64,000 nucleotides of DNA from Urechis unicinctus. Lineage: Eukaryota > Annelida > Polychaeta > Xenopneusta > Urechidae. Below are positions 53,401-64,000 of the stretch, piece by piece; positions within the stretch are counted from its first letter, which is position 1; every line of letters begins with the position of its first letter. Location of the stretch: positions 62,259,154 to 62,323,153 of the forward strand of contig CM067356.1 of the NCBI GenBank assembly GCA_034190875.2, read 5' to 3'. The notes under the pieces were generated by a model. That model was not told the DNA's origin, did not search any database, and was given only the letters and a program-made list of their open reading frames with translations. A program made the position numbers and the translations under genes.

Positions 53401-54720
53401 CATTCTCTTGGAAACAGCCTGATATTACCTGAACTGTATTTGCCAGCCAATCCAATATCTGCCCCGGCATGGAAATGTGGACGAGCATCAGGTGGTAGCC
53501 GAAGCGAGATCGTCACAATAACCTGGTGAAAGCATTCGTTAATGAAACTAACTTAGCATCGCCATTTCCGCACACAGAGTTACGATCAACATTTTTTACC
53601 CTCTCTTCAAGTGATAGCAATAACCTGCCGGTGTTCAACATCTGCCGTTGATGCGCCAATAATAACTTTAGTTCTACGGAATATTGTGCTTTAGGCAAAA
53701 TGTGATGATAACAGCAGCGTCTACTGATTTCCGAAAAAGTCACATAGGCAAGTGAGCGTAATTGCTAGAGAACAGAGCCAAATTGAATAAATGATTACGT
53801 CCCACGCAGCATTTGTACTGCAATAATTGTCAGTTTTTTAATGTTTCTTATGATATATTGGGGGTTTTGTTTTAATTATATCGCGTGCTCTATATCCATT
53901 CTCTCTGGGTGTTAAACATCTGTAGTTGGAACGAAACAACAAATTAATCGCACAGACCATTGTGAGGTAACTGAATTAGCTAATATCTCCTTACCATATT
54001 AATGTATAAGTTTTTAACATTTTCAATAATGGCTAGCTGAGCGAAAACAAGCTAGAACAGTCACATTTACGAGCAAGTAACAATGTCACCTTATACATCG
54101 CTGTAAACGTAAGACATGCTCACAGTGCATCAGAAGATTAAACCGATTTACGATTTGCATCAATTGTATTTTGGTTCCTAAACAATTACGTGAGAATCGC
54201 ATGATTGCTGGGCGTATTCAGTGTGTCTACTGTTGTGGTGTCAAAAATGATTCATTCCTCGATAATTCAACTCATTTAGGGGTGTAAGAACGCCCGTATT
54301 GGTGCGAGTTTACAACAAAATATGGAATGCACTCTTTTGACCATCGATGTTTATACAAAAAGGAAACACGTTTGTGACAGCACAATGTTGGCGCATCTGT
54401 GCAAGCATCCTTTCATGACTTGCCGTAAAAAGACATCGTGCGTTTATGGGGAGTCAACCATATGTAGAGAAGAGTTTGGCGAACGTGGACACATTATGCA
54501 GAATTTCGTTGTCATAGCATTAAATTATTATCGTTCGACAGAATTTTCTGTCATCAATATTTCACATATTGCTTGCTTGTATTACAAATTATTCATTAAA
54601 TCAGAATAGATAAAAACCGTACCAGTATGCATATGTATAATGGTCTATATCCATGCTCTGACCAGAAGGGGTACGCCGAATCACAGTAGTAATTCAGGGC
54701 CGCCGGCATATACGAAGTTG
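53400..54720. repeat. Dispersed repeat S and segment U relative (block D)
   Basis: 53,420-53,640 matches 12,960-13,260 (A) and 61,780-62,025. 54,275-54,720 matches 46,400-46,900 (C). No gene seen. Confidence 0.6.
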
Positions 54721-56340
54721 CTTAAATCATTTATTCGTAATATGCAATATATTTATTCGCAATATGCAATGCACTTTACCAGGTCATTATTCCACCGAGG
54801 ATTCCGTCAATTTCAGTGATCAACACCTATAAGATGCATTTCGTATGGACTCAATGGTCTATTCTTTGCAAAGTTTTCTCAAAATAGGTGAAACCTTCCG
54901 ACATAGAGAGATATAGTGCTCTTCATGTGTATGTAGCATTATCAGGTAATTTGGGTACAATGAAATACTTTAGCATTCCGTATCTTAGTGACGCACCAGT
55001 TGCCATAAAAACTGGCATCAAGCTTCCATTCTAACAGCAGATGAAATATTAGCTCCAATGTACAAGACTTGCAGAAGTAATCTAATTTGTCCTAATGAAA
55101 TTCTATTCGCTGTCAGTATACAACCTAATATTGTATTCTTTTTCATTGTTTTCGAGTACAATGCATGTTTCATAAAGTCATATTACGTGAGTTAAATTTT
55201 TTTAAAGAATTTTTAGAGCATTTTTAGAGCATTGAGTGATGTACCATGTTGTTGGCACCGGGACAGCGTACAAATCATTAATATGACAGACAGTTATGTA
55301 TTCATAACCCTGTTTCCAAAAAGCAATACATGATTGCTGTTGGAGTGTTGTGAAAGGTGTGATTACCCGTATATCGCTAATTGCTCAAACCTAAGCGGTC
55401 ACTGATAACCTATGATTCATCGTTAACGTTTTTTCATTACTTAACATTAATGAAACAAAGCGGTTTTTTAAGTTATGAAGGCAAACTCAACTGAGCCTTG
55501 AATCAATTTGACAACACCATGATGACAGAAACCAGTATAATCTAAAAGGACGGCGAACGTTTCTGATAAAAAATTATCCTACCTCGCTGAAATATGGCTA
55601 GGCCATTGATAAAGTAAAAAGTACCCTCGATATTAACAAAGTAATGCGTTCTAATGAAATAAACAGCTCGAGCCGTGGATTGACCGACATCTAGCGAGGC
55701 AATCCGCTTTCTAGCTCACTGACCGCCTTATATATGTAATACCACATGCATACCTTATACGACAATGAAAATGTAAGGTTTTTGTCAAGAACCGTAGCGT
55801 CTCTAATATAATGTTGGCATCCCAACCAGAAATTAGGTAACGTTATAATTTCAGAGACGCATGATATATCGTTGTAAGCCTAGTTAAGCACATATGATAG
55901 GATTTCTTTATGTACAGGACATTATTTGGCAGGATAAATTTACTCATCCTGTTTTCAAATAAGTGTTTCTCAATGGTTGTGCCTTGTATACCGTTGGCCA
56001 AACTCATGAGCTGTTAACCTTGCTGATGTTAACCCAATCAATCCGTTACAGTGTTTTCAGGCGGTCTTGTCATTGTATATATGTATGCAGAGCGCCTGTA
56101 ACACCACGAATAGGGTTCAAGGGGGTTTTTTTGCCGGTCACGTGAGCTGCATTGAATACTTTTCTTTATACGGTAGCAGCTGAGTACAATTCAAGGCGAA
56201 TGTCGAAAAATGTCCTATTAAGCACGTCGTTACTGACCACGTGATAAGGTGTCGAGGCGATACAAAACAAAATGCGACACTTAAGTACTTTCAATTAGAA
56301 GACCTCTACACAAAACAACCGTGGATGTACCATCAAATAC
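54720..56340. other. Unassigned AT-rich DNA in block D
   Basis: I see no gene, RNA or clear repeat partner here. Confidence 0.45.
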
Positions 56341-56950
56341 ACATAGATGTAATAAAGCGCAACCCAATCGGAATATTGTTAGGTTAAAGACTGTCTATGG
56401 AATTAACATAGGTTGTCTCCTCATAGTCAGTGTTATCCGTACTTTCTAGGATTTTTGCAATCGAAACTTTTTAAAATCTATGTAAAATTAATAACGGAAA
56501 CACTGGATCAATTTTAAGGATTAAAAAGAATTCTATCCGTCATTTTGTGACGGTTGTAATTGTGATGATTCCTTGACTATTTTGTCTGTATCAGCTGTGA
56601 AAAGTACTGTTCCGATTGTATCTCTTGGCAAATATGATTCCTAAGGACTCGACAATGTATTAATACAACGAAGACAGCCCTGGGGACCACACACCGTTGT
56701 TGCTGTTGCCCAGTGTTCAGTAGACACTACCACGACTGCTCAAATGACCAAAATAAGTGCACATTCCGATCCGATTACTGGTCGTTAGAATGTCAGGCAC
56801 GCCTCTGCTGGGCGACTGAGTGCTGTCGATTGTTGTACACGGCTGATTGGATGCATATAAAAATATCTGTGTTCGTGGTGGTATACAGCACACCTTGGCG
56901 TTGAACATGGCTTCTTTGTAACCTTAAAAGGACTAATTATATATGCGGTT
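56340..56950. repeat. Repeat segment Q, diverged copy (block D)
   Basis: 56,390-56,440 matches 14,920-14,970, and 56,760-56,900 matches 15,250-15,390 and 32,430-32,540. It is more diverged than the A, B and C copies. Confidence 0.6.
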
Positions 56951-57670
56951 TACTATTTCAACCAGGTTAGCTTCTTCAGTAGCATTCAGTTACATTATAA
57001 GAGCGCCTCATCGAGCAGTCGTGATTTTAAGTGATGAAAAGGATACTTCTCATGATTTTTTTAATAATTTCGGATTTTGCATGACATGTTCCACAGAACA
57101 AATATAATGCGCGAACAGCATATACAATGCATCGTTCGATCTCTTATAATGTAATACAGGGGACAGGTGATAAACAAGCACGTGTGCAGTAGTTTAATAG
57201 AACTGCTGATAAATGAAAACTGACTCTTTGAAACAAAACGAATCACTACTTATAAAGTCGGATTAATAGTCAAGAAAACTACAGCAAGGAAGCAATTGGG
57301 CTTTTTCTGACATCAGGTGATTGGTGAATCAGGAAATGTTTAGCATTCAATAAGAAGGCAGCATTTGCCAATCTATGGTACTTATTATCGCATCTCAAAC
57401 ACATGTTTGTCTGGGTCCTAAGATGCCACGGAATTTAGTCTTATGGCTTTTATCTAAAAACGTGTTACTTGGTCGAACCAATAACTGTCAGTTGATTGAT
57501 AGTTCCATCTTACGCACTCGTCATGTAAGCCGCGTTTCATAGTTCCCGTCACGTCAATAGTTCCGGCAATGAGCGACCCATTGTGATATAAAAGTGTGCA
57601 GTCATGACCAGCAATCAATGTGATCCGACATTTCCACTTTATCATCCAACTTGATGCAAGTAGTCGCAAA
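56950..57670. repeat. Segment X relatives (block D)
   Basis: 57,180-57,250 resembles 18,670-18,735, and 57,490-57,660 resembles 19,530-19,700 in block B. The order is kept, but much between them is missing. The frame at 57,454-57,675 minus shares a few in-phase residues with 19,552-19,896 minus, but the alignment needs an indel. Confidence 0.5.
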
Positions 57671-57671
57671 A

Positions 57672-57842
57672 ACACATATCTAATACAAGCGCTGCGTAAA
57701 AATGGTAAGAACTACGTAAATATAATGCATGGGTAAATAATAACTTGCTGCAAGAACCCCACCAACACAAATCTTATACAAGCGCTTCGTAGGAATGATA
57801 GGAACTACGCAAATATAATGCATGGGTCAGAATAGTAAATAA
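57672..57842. repeat. 93-base direct duplication
   Basis: Two copies of a stretch of about 70 bases starting at about 57,675 and 57,768, offset by 93 bases. They share ACAAGCGCT and AATATAATGCATGGGT and differ at a few sites. It is a small local duplication in non-coding DNA. Confidence 0.85.
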
Positions 57843-58060
57843 TGCAGACAGTAGGTAATGACCCAGAATTAATTACACTTGTGTTTGACACATTTCGCAT
57901 TGTTGGAGCCTCGCCCGTGCATTAATCATGACAGAATATCGTGATTATCTTGTGCAAAAGTCGCAATATAATGTTGAAGCGTTTTCATGAGTTATTGGTC
58001 ATACTTATACCCATTACTACAATGGATTCAGTCTTCCATATAAATGCCCGCACTCGATGT
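57842..58060. other. Short unassigned interval in block D
   Basis: Nothing recognisable is seen. It separates the 93-base duplication from segment W. Confidence 0.4.
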
Positions 58061-59250
58061 TAAACAGGTGTCTTGATAGGCGGACGCCCCAAAGCATACG
58101 CATGGTTGGTTAACTTAGAACCAACACGCACGTGATACAATTAATTATGGTAACATTTCAGCCAGTTGGGGAAGAATCGTGTTGTTTGAATGGTCATCTT
58201 TATTATCGACTGCCATACTTTATGCCACCCTACCGACGAAACGAGATATTATCACGATATACCTATATTTGCTGTGATAATTTAAAAGATTAGCCTACTT
58301 GATCCAATAGAGAACACATAAACCGGAACAGCCCTAAATTTGTGCTGCCGGCTTGTTCAAACCAATGTGCGATCCTTTTGTAGCGTTCAAGTTGAGTGCC
58401 TGTGTTACATGTAAAACGCTAAACACTTGCATAAAACATTACTAGTGTAATTGCAGAAACGATATAATACAAATCAAATGTTAAAACATGGCATCATCGC
58501 GGGGGTGTAGAATATATGATGAATGAGGTAGCGATAGTACAAACTTGGCGAGTTATGTCATATGCAGTAAGTATATTATCATCAGTGTACTACGTGTCTA
58601 ACGATCTCCAATGTGCAGCACAACCAACAGCTTAGAACACAAGCCAGCCTACACTAGGATCAAGTCAACTAATGATCACGATAAACATGTGACAAGACGA
58701 TGGGCACGATCGTACAAATGTGTTGTTATTTCTGGCTGATTGCGTATATTATCTTATTTACTGAATATACCAACATTTACCACAACCTATGATAGTACTG
58801 ATGAGATCGAGGTTTTATGAGATGATGCGCCTTTTGTATGAGGAGATGAAGTCCGTCCTTAATGCGTCACGGACAATCGATATATTGCAAGGACTATGAT
58901 ATAGGGAGACATAACAGACTTTGTACAATGATTTAAGCTGTATGACAGGCTGGTGCTCTGGGCGGAAAAGATGTGCAAGGCTTTATATGCTATCGTTGCA
59001 AGTTAGGATGGCTATATTATGCTAATAATGTCTTCCTTTATTACTTTTTCTTCAATACTGAGAATAAAATATCCTCACCAGCATTTTCCTCATCAGCCGA
59101 CGAGTTGCCTTTTACTGACTAACAATCATAAAGTAAAAACGTCGAGGAGCGTCGATCTTGATATAAGATTGTAAAGCTGATTGTATAAAGTCACGTTCCT
59201 GTGTTCTTGTTAATTTGCAAAAACAGCACGTTCGGATCACCTTGTAAATC
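58060..59250. repeat. Segment W and T fragments (block D)
   Basis: 58,060-58,720 matches 8,860-9,300 (A). 58,850-58,975 matches 10,590-10,720 (A), so the LINE and its flank are missing here. 59,090-59,240 matches 29,995-30,140 (B). This is the only block lacking a LINE remnant at the expected place. Confidence 0.65.
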
Positions 59251-60275
59251 AGTATATATTGACCAGCGAGAAGCGCATGACATGACGGCTATTGCATATT
59301 TTACATTCTGTCAGTATATGACAGATTAACACCATTTTCATAAATGTTTTTTTCAATTTTGCCCATGTGGAATATACGATGCAGTTGTAGTCATTACGTG
59401 TGGCTCATTCGTAGAAACAATTATTTTATCCGCCTGCCAATAGGGCTGCATATCATGGCTCACAGTGGTCTTCTGCAAGACTCTATTAGAGTATTACGGT
59501 TGGGCGTAACAGCAATATCTGACAGGGAACAAAACATATCCGTATAACTATTGAGCCATCGATTTGAGGTAAAAAATTTGCTATTGATGTTTCATTACCT
59601 ATATCAGTCAAGTAAATACATGCGATGTGGTGTCCTTAATTGTTTTATGTTTATATTCACCACGTTCAAGTATTAAGAGGTACATACACACCATTTATCA
59701 TTGGAACACTCACCATCCACCATTTAGGGTACTAGTACAAACTGTTTTTAACTTAAAACAAGGAAATTCAAACTCTACGTCCGTTCACTGTTACATTCGT
59801 ATGCCTTTTGTGTTTCCTCTGGTTATCATATTTATGAATGGTCGAAACATTAGGAATAACCATGGCTTAACAAATTATACCGATTCATTTGACGAACTGG
59901 CGTAAAGTAGCCAAGGCAGCTAAAGTGCGGTACTTATAGTCCATCCGTGAGTTTGCAAAGAAAATGCGCTTCTGTCTTTCAGATTCGGAATATATTGTGT
60001 TCAAACTTGCATGGAAGCTTTGACTTCCAGTGCGTTCAACTACGTTTGTTGTTGGTAATGCTCTAGGCGAGAAATATAATGTGATTCAGGGCTATTTATA
60101 TCCGAGTCGTATGTGCTACACACACCGTAAGTTCTGATGTGACCATTCCAAGAAACATGAATAAAACCGCGTTCAGATAGTCTTTGGTATGAATTACGTA
60201 TGCTTCCCTCCATTCGACTTGAATTTCTATGGTATATCCGCAATAGTTGATTCATTCCTAGAAACAATCATTACT
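59250..60275. other. End of block D, short U relative
   Basis: 59,440-59,560 is related to 51,460-51,560 and 11,780-11,890. The remainder has no recognised content. The frames at 59,344-59,547 and 59,627-59,905 lack support. Confidence 0.5.
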
Positions 60276-60851
60276 GCCACGCGATACTACCTCCTTTGCA
60301 TATGCCAGCAAATCCAATTATTATTCCGACATGAACATTAAGGTGAGCATCTAATGACATCCACATTAAACCAGCAGCTGCATAGGTATTAACCGTTCGG
60401 CGTTTAAAAAATGTATATATCATATAAAGTACGTTCTTTGATGACTAATTGTATATCAAAACGTACATTTGCTCAAGTTTGATCAAAACAGTCACTCATC
60501 TTACCATTCTTTATATCTATCCAATGACCAGTAGGGGTTAGTGTTAACCGTAGAAGTAGTTCAGGACCGTTGTAGCTACAATCGTCTTACAGCAACAGAT
60601 TGAATAGCACTTAAACTGCAACAAAACTATTACTACCTGCATCATCATGGTCTCCACTGTCATGTTCGATCATGAGCTGCATCGAACTCCTTGGGATTAA
60701 CCTTCATGCAGCATGAACTATATCCGGCCAATATTCCGCGGACGTATTCGCTCTTGTACCGTAATACGGACAGCCTGAGTGTATTTCTCTGAGAAAGGCG
60801 CGATAATCTGTTCGATAGCGCAACATACTAAACTTTCCGATTGTGCCGCAT
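60275..60851. repeat. Dispersed repeat S, copy paired with 48,003
   Basis: Matches 48,003-48,480 in order. The shared markers are at 60,302, 60,340-60,440 and 60,515-60,690. No gene seen. Confidence 0.75.
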
Positions 60852-60870
60852 GGGGGGGGGGGGGGGGGGG
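60852..60870 (+). repeat. Poly-G run of 19
   Basis: Nineteen consecutive G in otherwise AT-rich DNA. Such runs can form G-quadruplexes and are prone to length errors in sequencing. The related copy near 48,640 lacks it. Confidence 0.97.
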
Positions 60871-61740
60871 TGTAATCTAGTTGCAATAAAATTCAATAAC
60901 ATTCCTTATCGCAGAGGCGCGTCCAATGCCATAAACACTGCGTACAATCATCCATTGTTTTTGGATGGTCGATAAAGTCTAATTATTGGCTCTAAAACAC
61001 ACAGGAATGGCTAATATGAGCGTCGAGCAGAAATAATAGGAAATTACTAAAACTCAATAGGCTGACATTTAAACTAATACATTTCCCCTTTATGCCTGCT
61101 ATTAAGAGCTAAATAACAAAATTAACTTAGATTGCTTCGAGAACGCGCACTGCAAATCCCACCAATACAAACGGTCCAGCTGTCTGACGACTAGTGATGG
61201 ACTATTTGCGCCAGATATACACCACCTTTGAACTGGCGTTTTATTTTCTGCTTGTTCTTCAAATCATGGATCGTACAGTGTCAGTTTAATGTTCGTTTTT
61301 CGCGAAACATGAATTAATACAATGCATTTATATTGCTCTTTTTAGTATAGATGAGACCTACTTATTTTCATCGGTCTAACCGTGTAGCATATGAGAGCTG
61401 ATTGAGGTGGGACAGAGCGTTTGCACAATGATGCGACTGCAGAATCTCTAAACCCGTCTACACACAAGGCGTACCAGCCTATTTTCAATAGAGGTCACAT
61501 GTCTTTAATTCAAAATAAGCAGGCGTTGTCATTTAGAGATAGTAAGCAAAGAACATTTGTCCGTTTGGTAATGCTAAAACTGAGAAATGTATATGATCTA
61601 ATGGTATCCGCACACTTTAAAATAAATATTGTTCGTATTTTGAAAAAAAAATGAATTAATACGGCGCAATCATATCTCCTTATTTAGTATAAATGACTTA
61701 TTTATAGTCGACTTGGCTATCAATAGTATAGACGCAATAC
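60871..61740. other. Unassigned interval before repeat S
   Basis: No gene or clear repeat partner is seen. The 77-codon frame 61,421-61,654 is Lys- and Arg-rich without a recognised motif. Confidence 0.45.
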
Positions 61741-62415
61741 TCAGTTTACTCGAGGAAAGCGCCATAACGTGTAATGTCTAAACTGTATGCCATACCAATA
61801 TATGACCCTACATATTGGCAGGCTCAAATGACATCCTAAGCGTGATTTATCAGAATTCATTCGCCACGTTAATACACGTGTAATTATATCATTCACAGCG
61901 AGATGCGCATCTGTTATGTGTTCACAGATGTTTAGCATCGTAGCATCGCCGTTTACGAAAACATATAGCTACGATCAACTGTCACGGCTTCCCATTCAGC
62001 AATATATATAACCTTCCGGTGTTCAACACTAATTTGCATTCCGTGTGTTCTTAGTGCTTAAATAATAACATTAAATATGTCTTCGCCTTATCACTGCTTC
62101 TCCATTTTTGTTATCGAATATACCTATCATTACGACATGCGGGGGTTTGTCTTGTTAGAGGCTCTGTGTGCTGCGACGATCTGTATCGCGAATTTCGCAA
62201 ATAATCCCATGACGTTTTCGTTCCTGGATATACCACATACAATGAGTGTCAATTAGGTTGATAAAGTAATCATCGACACGCCATATATAGGCTTACGAAC
62301 TAAGCTTAATATAATCGTGCGAAGAAACACGCGATAATGTAGCTCATTGTGTTACCTCTACGGGCATGCTGAACGTAATTCCCATGACAAAAATATGAAA
62401 AACTTTAATTTAGAC
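61740..62415. repeat. Dispersed repeat S, diverged copy
   Basis: 61,770-61,890 and 61,930-62,025 match the S tracts at 12,960-13,260 and 53,425-53,640. 62,225-62,310 weakly matches the block anchor at 13,550. No gene seen. Confidence 0.55.
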
Positions 62416-64000
62416 GTCGTCGTGGATGGTCACAACGATGTATAGCTCTTAAACTAACAACAAATATAAATCTGGTATAGTCGGACGTTCCATTGTTAGT
62501 GTTTATGCCCGCCTGAATAGATTGCTGATTACCGATTTCGTCATCGAGTGGGGACATAATAACATATCAGCATGTTCCAGGCCACAAAAAGTGCGTTTAA
62601 TTACGCATGTAGCTTCCATCGTCTCATATTGCAAAATATGTCGTGTCATATCACGCCGAGTTTAAATGAACTTATACTCACTTAACTGAAATGTATTAAA
62701 GCATAGCACTTTCGTAAATGCGACACTGTTTGTGACATTCTAACGAATTGTAACAATATACTTGATGAGGTAAGTGAACGATTTAGATCTCTGTTTGTTG
62801 CATTTGGTGTCAATGAGTAAAGCAAAGCAAATGCAATTAGCTTTCTTAATCTTATCTTGAAGGCTTTAAGTACAAAGCTTAGTCTTTGTCGTAGTATTCT
62901 AACTAATCAGTCTATAAGTCCATCGCATATAATCGCATGCCATTAATGTTGGTGATGTTTTAGAACATGCATTACGCATTGAGCAAAATAAGCAAGTGAC
63001 AAGGTGATCGACACGCTCGTAAATATGTGATGTAATTGCACGCTGTCGGATGGTGATTGCTTCTATAACCTACCGAAAATATCCTTATTTACATCGTAAT
63101 AAGTTAGGCCTGATTAGATAATGGTCTATAAGATGCTACGCTATTTGCAAAAAACCCTGTAAGGAGATGATAAACATGTTCTGTATTATTGCTGGCTGTA
63201 AAATGGCAATTGCTTATACAATTGGGTCTGCAGTGGGGGTAAACATGGGTCCGCAGTAAATAAGCTACGAAATCTAGCTAACTCCTGTCAGTCGCAAAAT
63301 CAACCAAGCAATCAATGTTAACGTGTCGCTTTATTTGCGTTATAAGAAAATATTTGCCTCTGTACATTATATTTAACTATACTTTGTCACAACCAGGGGG
63401 CTCTAGGCAAACGACGTAAAACTTAGCTGCGTATTTAACGCTGCACCTCAGTATAGTTTTTTTCACTGCTGCTGTTGTATTTGTATGAATCATGCCCAAG
63501 TAAACAAATCGTTGTGAATGCTGCATTTGGCGATTCGTTCTGTCGAACAGGATACAGCACGTGTGTGCAATGGGAGATTGTTCTCTTTTTATCTCTCTGT
63601 ACTCAGGTTAATGAAAAATAAGGACGACCGGCAGCCCGCAGACCAGGAGGCGCCTCGCTTGTCCCAGGGAAGCCAGTCACAGGTCATACAATGCATTAAT
63701 TTATTGATATATACCCGGGTCATTAATCAATCAGGTTTGGTCGTTGTCAATCATTATTTGCTTTACACGTTTCGCGAGATTAAAGAGGTCAATTACAAGC
63801 AGCATCACATGAATACATCATCACTCAATCAATTAAAAACGCATTAGCGTCAACGTAGAAAATGAGCTAATCAAAGGCATAAACTTTCTGCTATTTTAGA
63901 AATTCAATCCAACAGAATTTTACCTTTTACCTTTTAGACAATTGATATGGAGGTACATTGTTTTACAGACTGTTATTGATCGGCGGAAAAACGCTGACCC
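62415..64000. repeat. Start of block E, with sub-repeat T
   Basis: 62,415-62,670 and 62,990-63,140 match 47,030-47,500 (D) and 30,210-30,690 (C). 63,150-64,000 matches 48,490-49,430 (D). Cut by the window edge. The 109-codon frame at 63,518-63,847 is broken in D. Confidence 0.75.

Overview
The window looks like AT-rich, gene-poor nuclear DNA of an animal. The evidence is the mobile-element content: a Ty1/copia retrotransposon, a non-LTR (LINE) retrotransposon in three copies, and a PIF/Harbinger DNA transposon whose transposase reads through plausible GT-AG introns. Two very long AT microsatellites and the lack of any dense coding fit this. The copia subtype recalls elements of fish, cnidarians and other aquatic animals, but this does not fix the species. 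I found no intact cellular gene, no rRNA or tRNA gene, no CRISPR array and no bacterial operon structure.

The layout is dominated by old duplications. Comparing stretches by eye, I see large blocks that recur in the same order: block A (about 1-13,480), block B (about 13,480-30,210), block C (about 30,210-47,030), block D (about 47,030-62,415) and the start of block E (62,415-64,000). Anchor sequences recur about 15-17 kb apart. B and C are the closest pair, about 90% or more identical in places. A lacks roughly 7 kb that B and C share, and D carries several kilobases that B and C lack. Smaller sub-repeats recur inside the blocks, notably a 0.8-0.9 kb unit called T here, seen at seven sites.

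Mobile elements sit inside this framework. A decayed copia pol runs on the minus strand at about 2,045-4,390. A LINE reverse transcriptase fragment, also minus strand, lies at the same relative place in A (about 9,460), B (about 25,530) and C (about 44,430), so it was there before the duplications. In B only, a 2.7-kb Harbinger element (25,708-28,402) splits that LINE copy. A and C preserve the uninterrupted site. The Harbinger element keeps recognisable transposase blocks on the minus strand and the last exon of a coiled-coil partner protein on the plus strand, arranged tail to tail. A segment of C (about 36,345-36,770) is inverted relative to B.

Most open reading frames longer than 60 codons are chance frames in repeated non-coding DNA. 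Their counterparts in other blocks carry stops, frameshifts or mainly amino-acid-changing differences. All block edges are estimates from reading the sequence, not from an alignment program.
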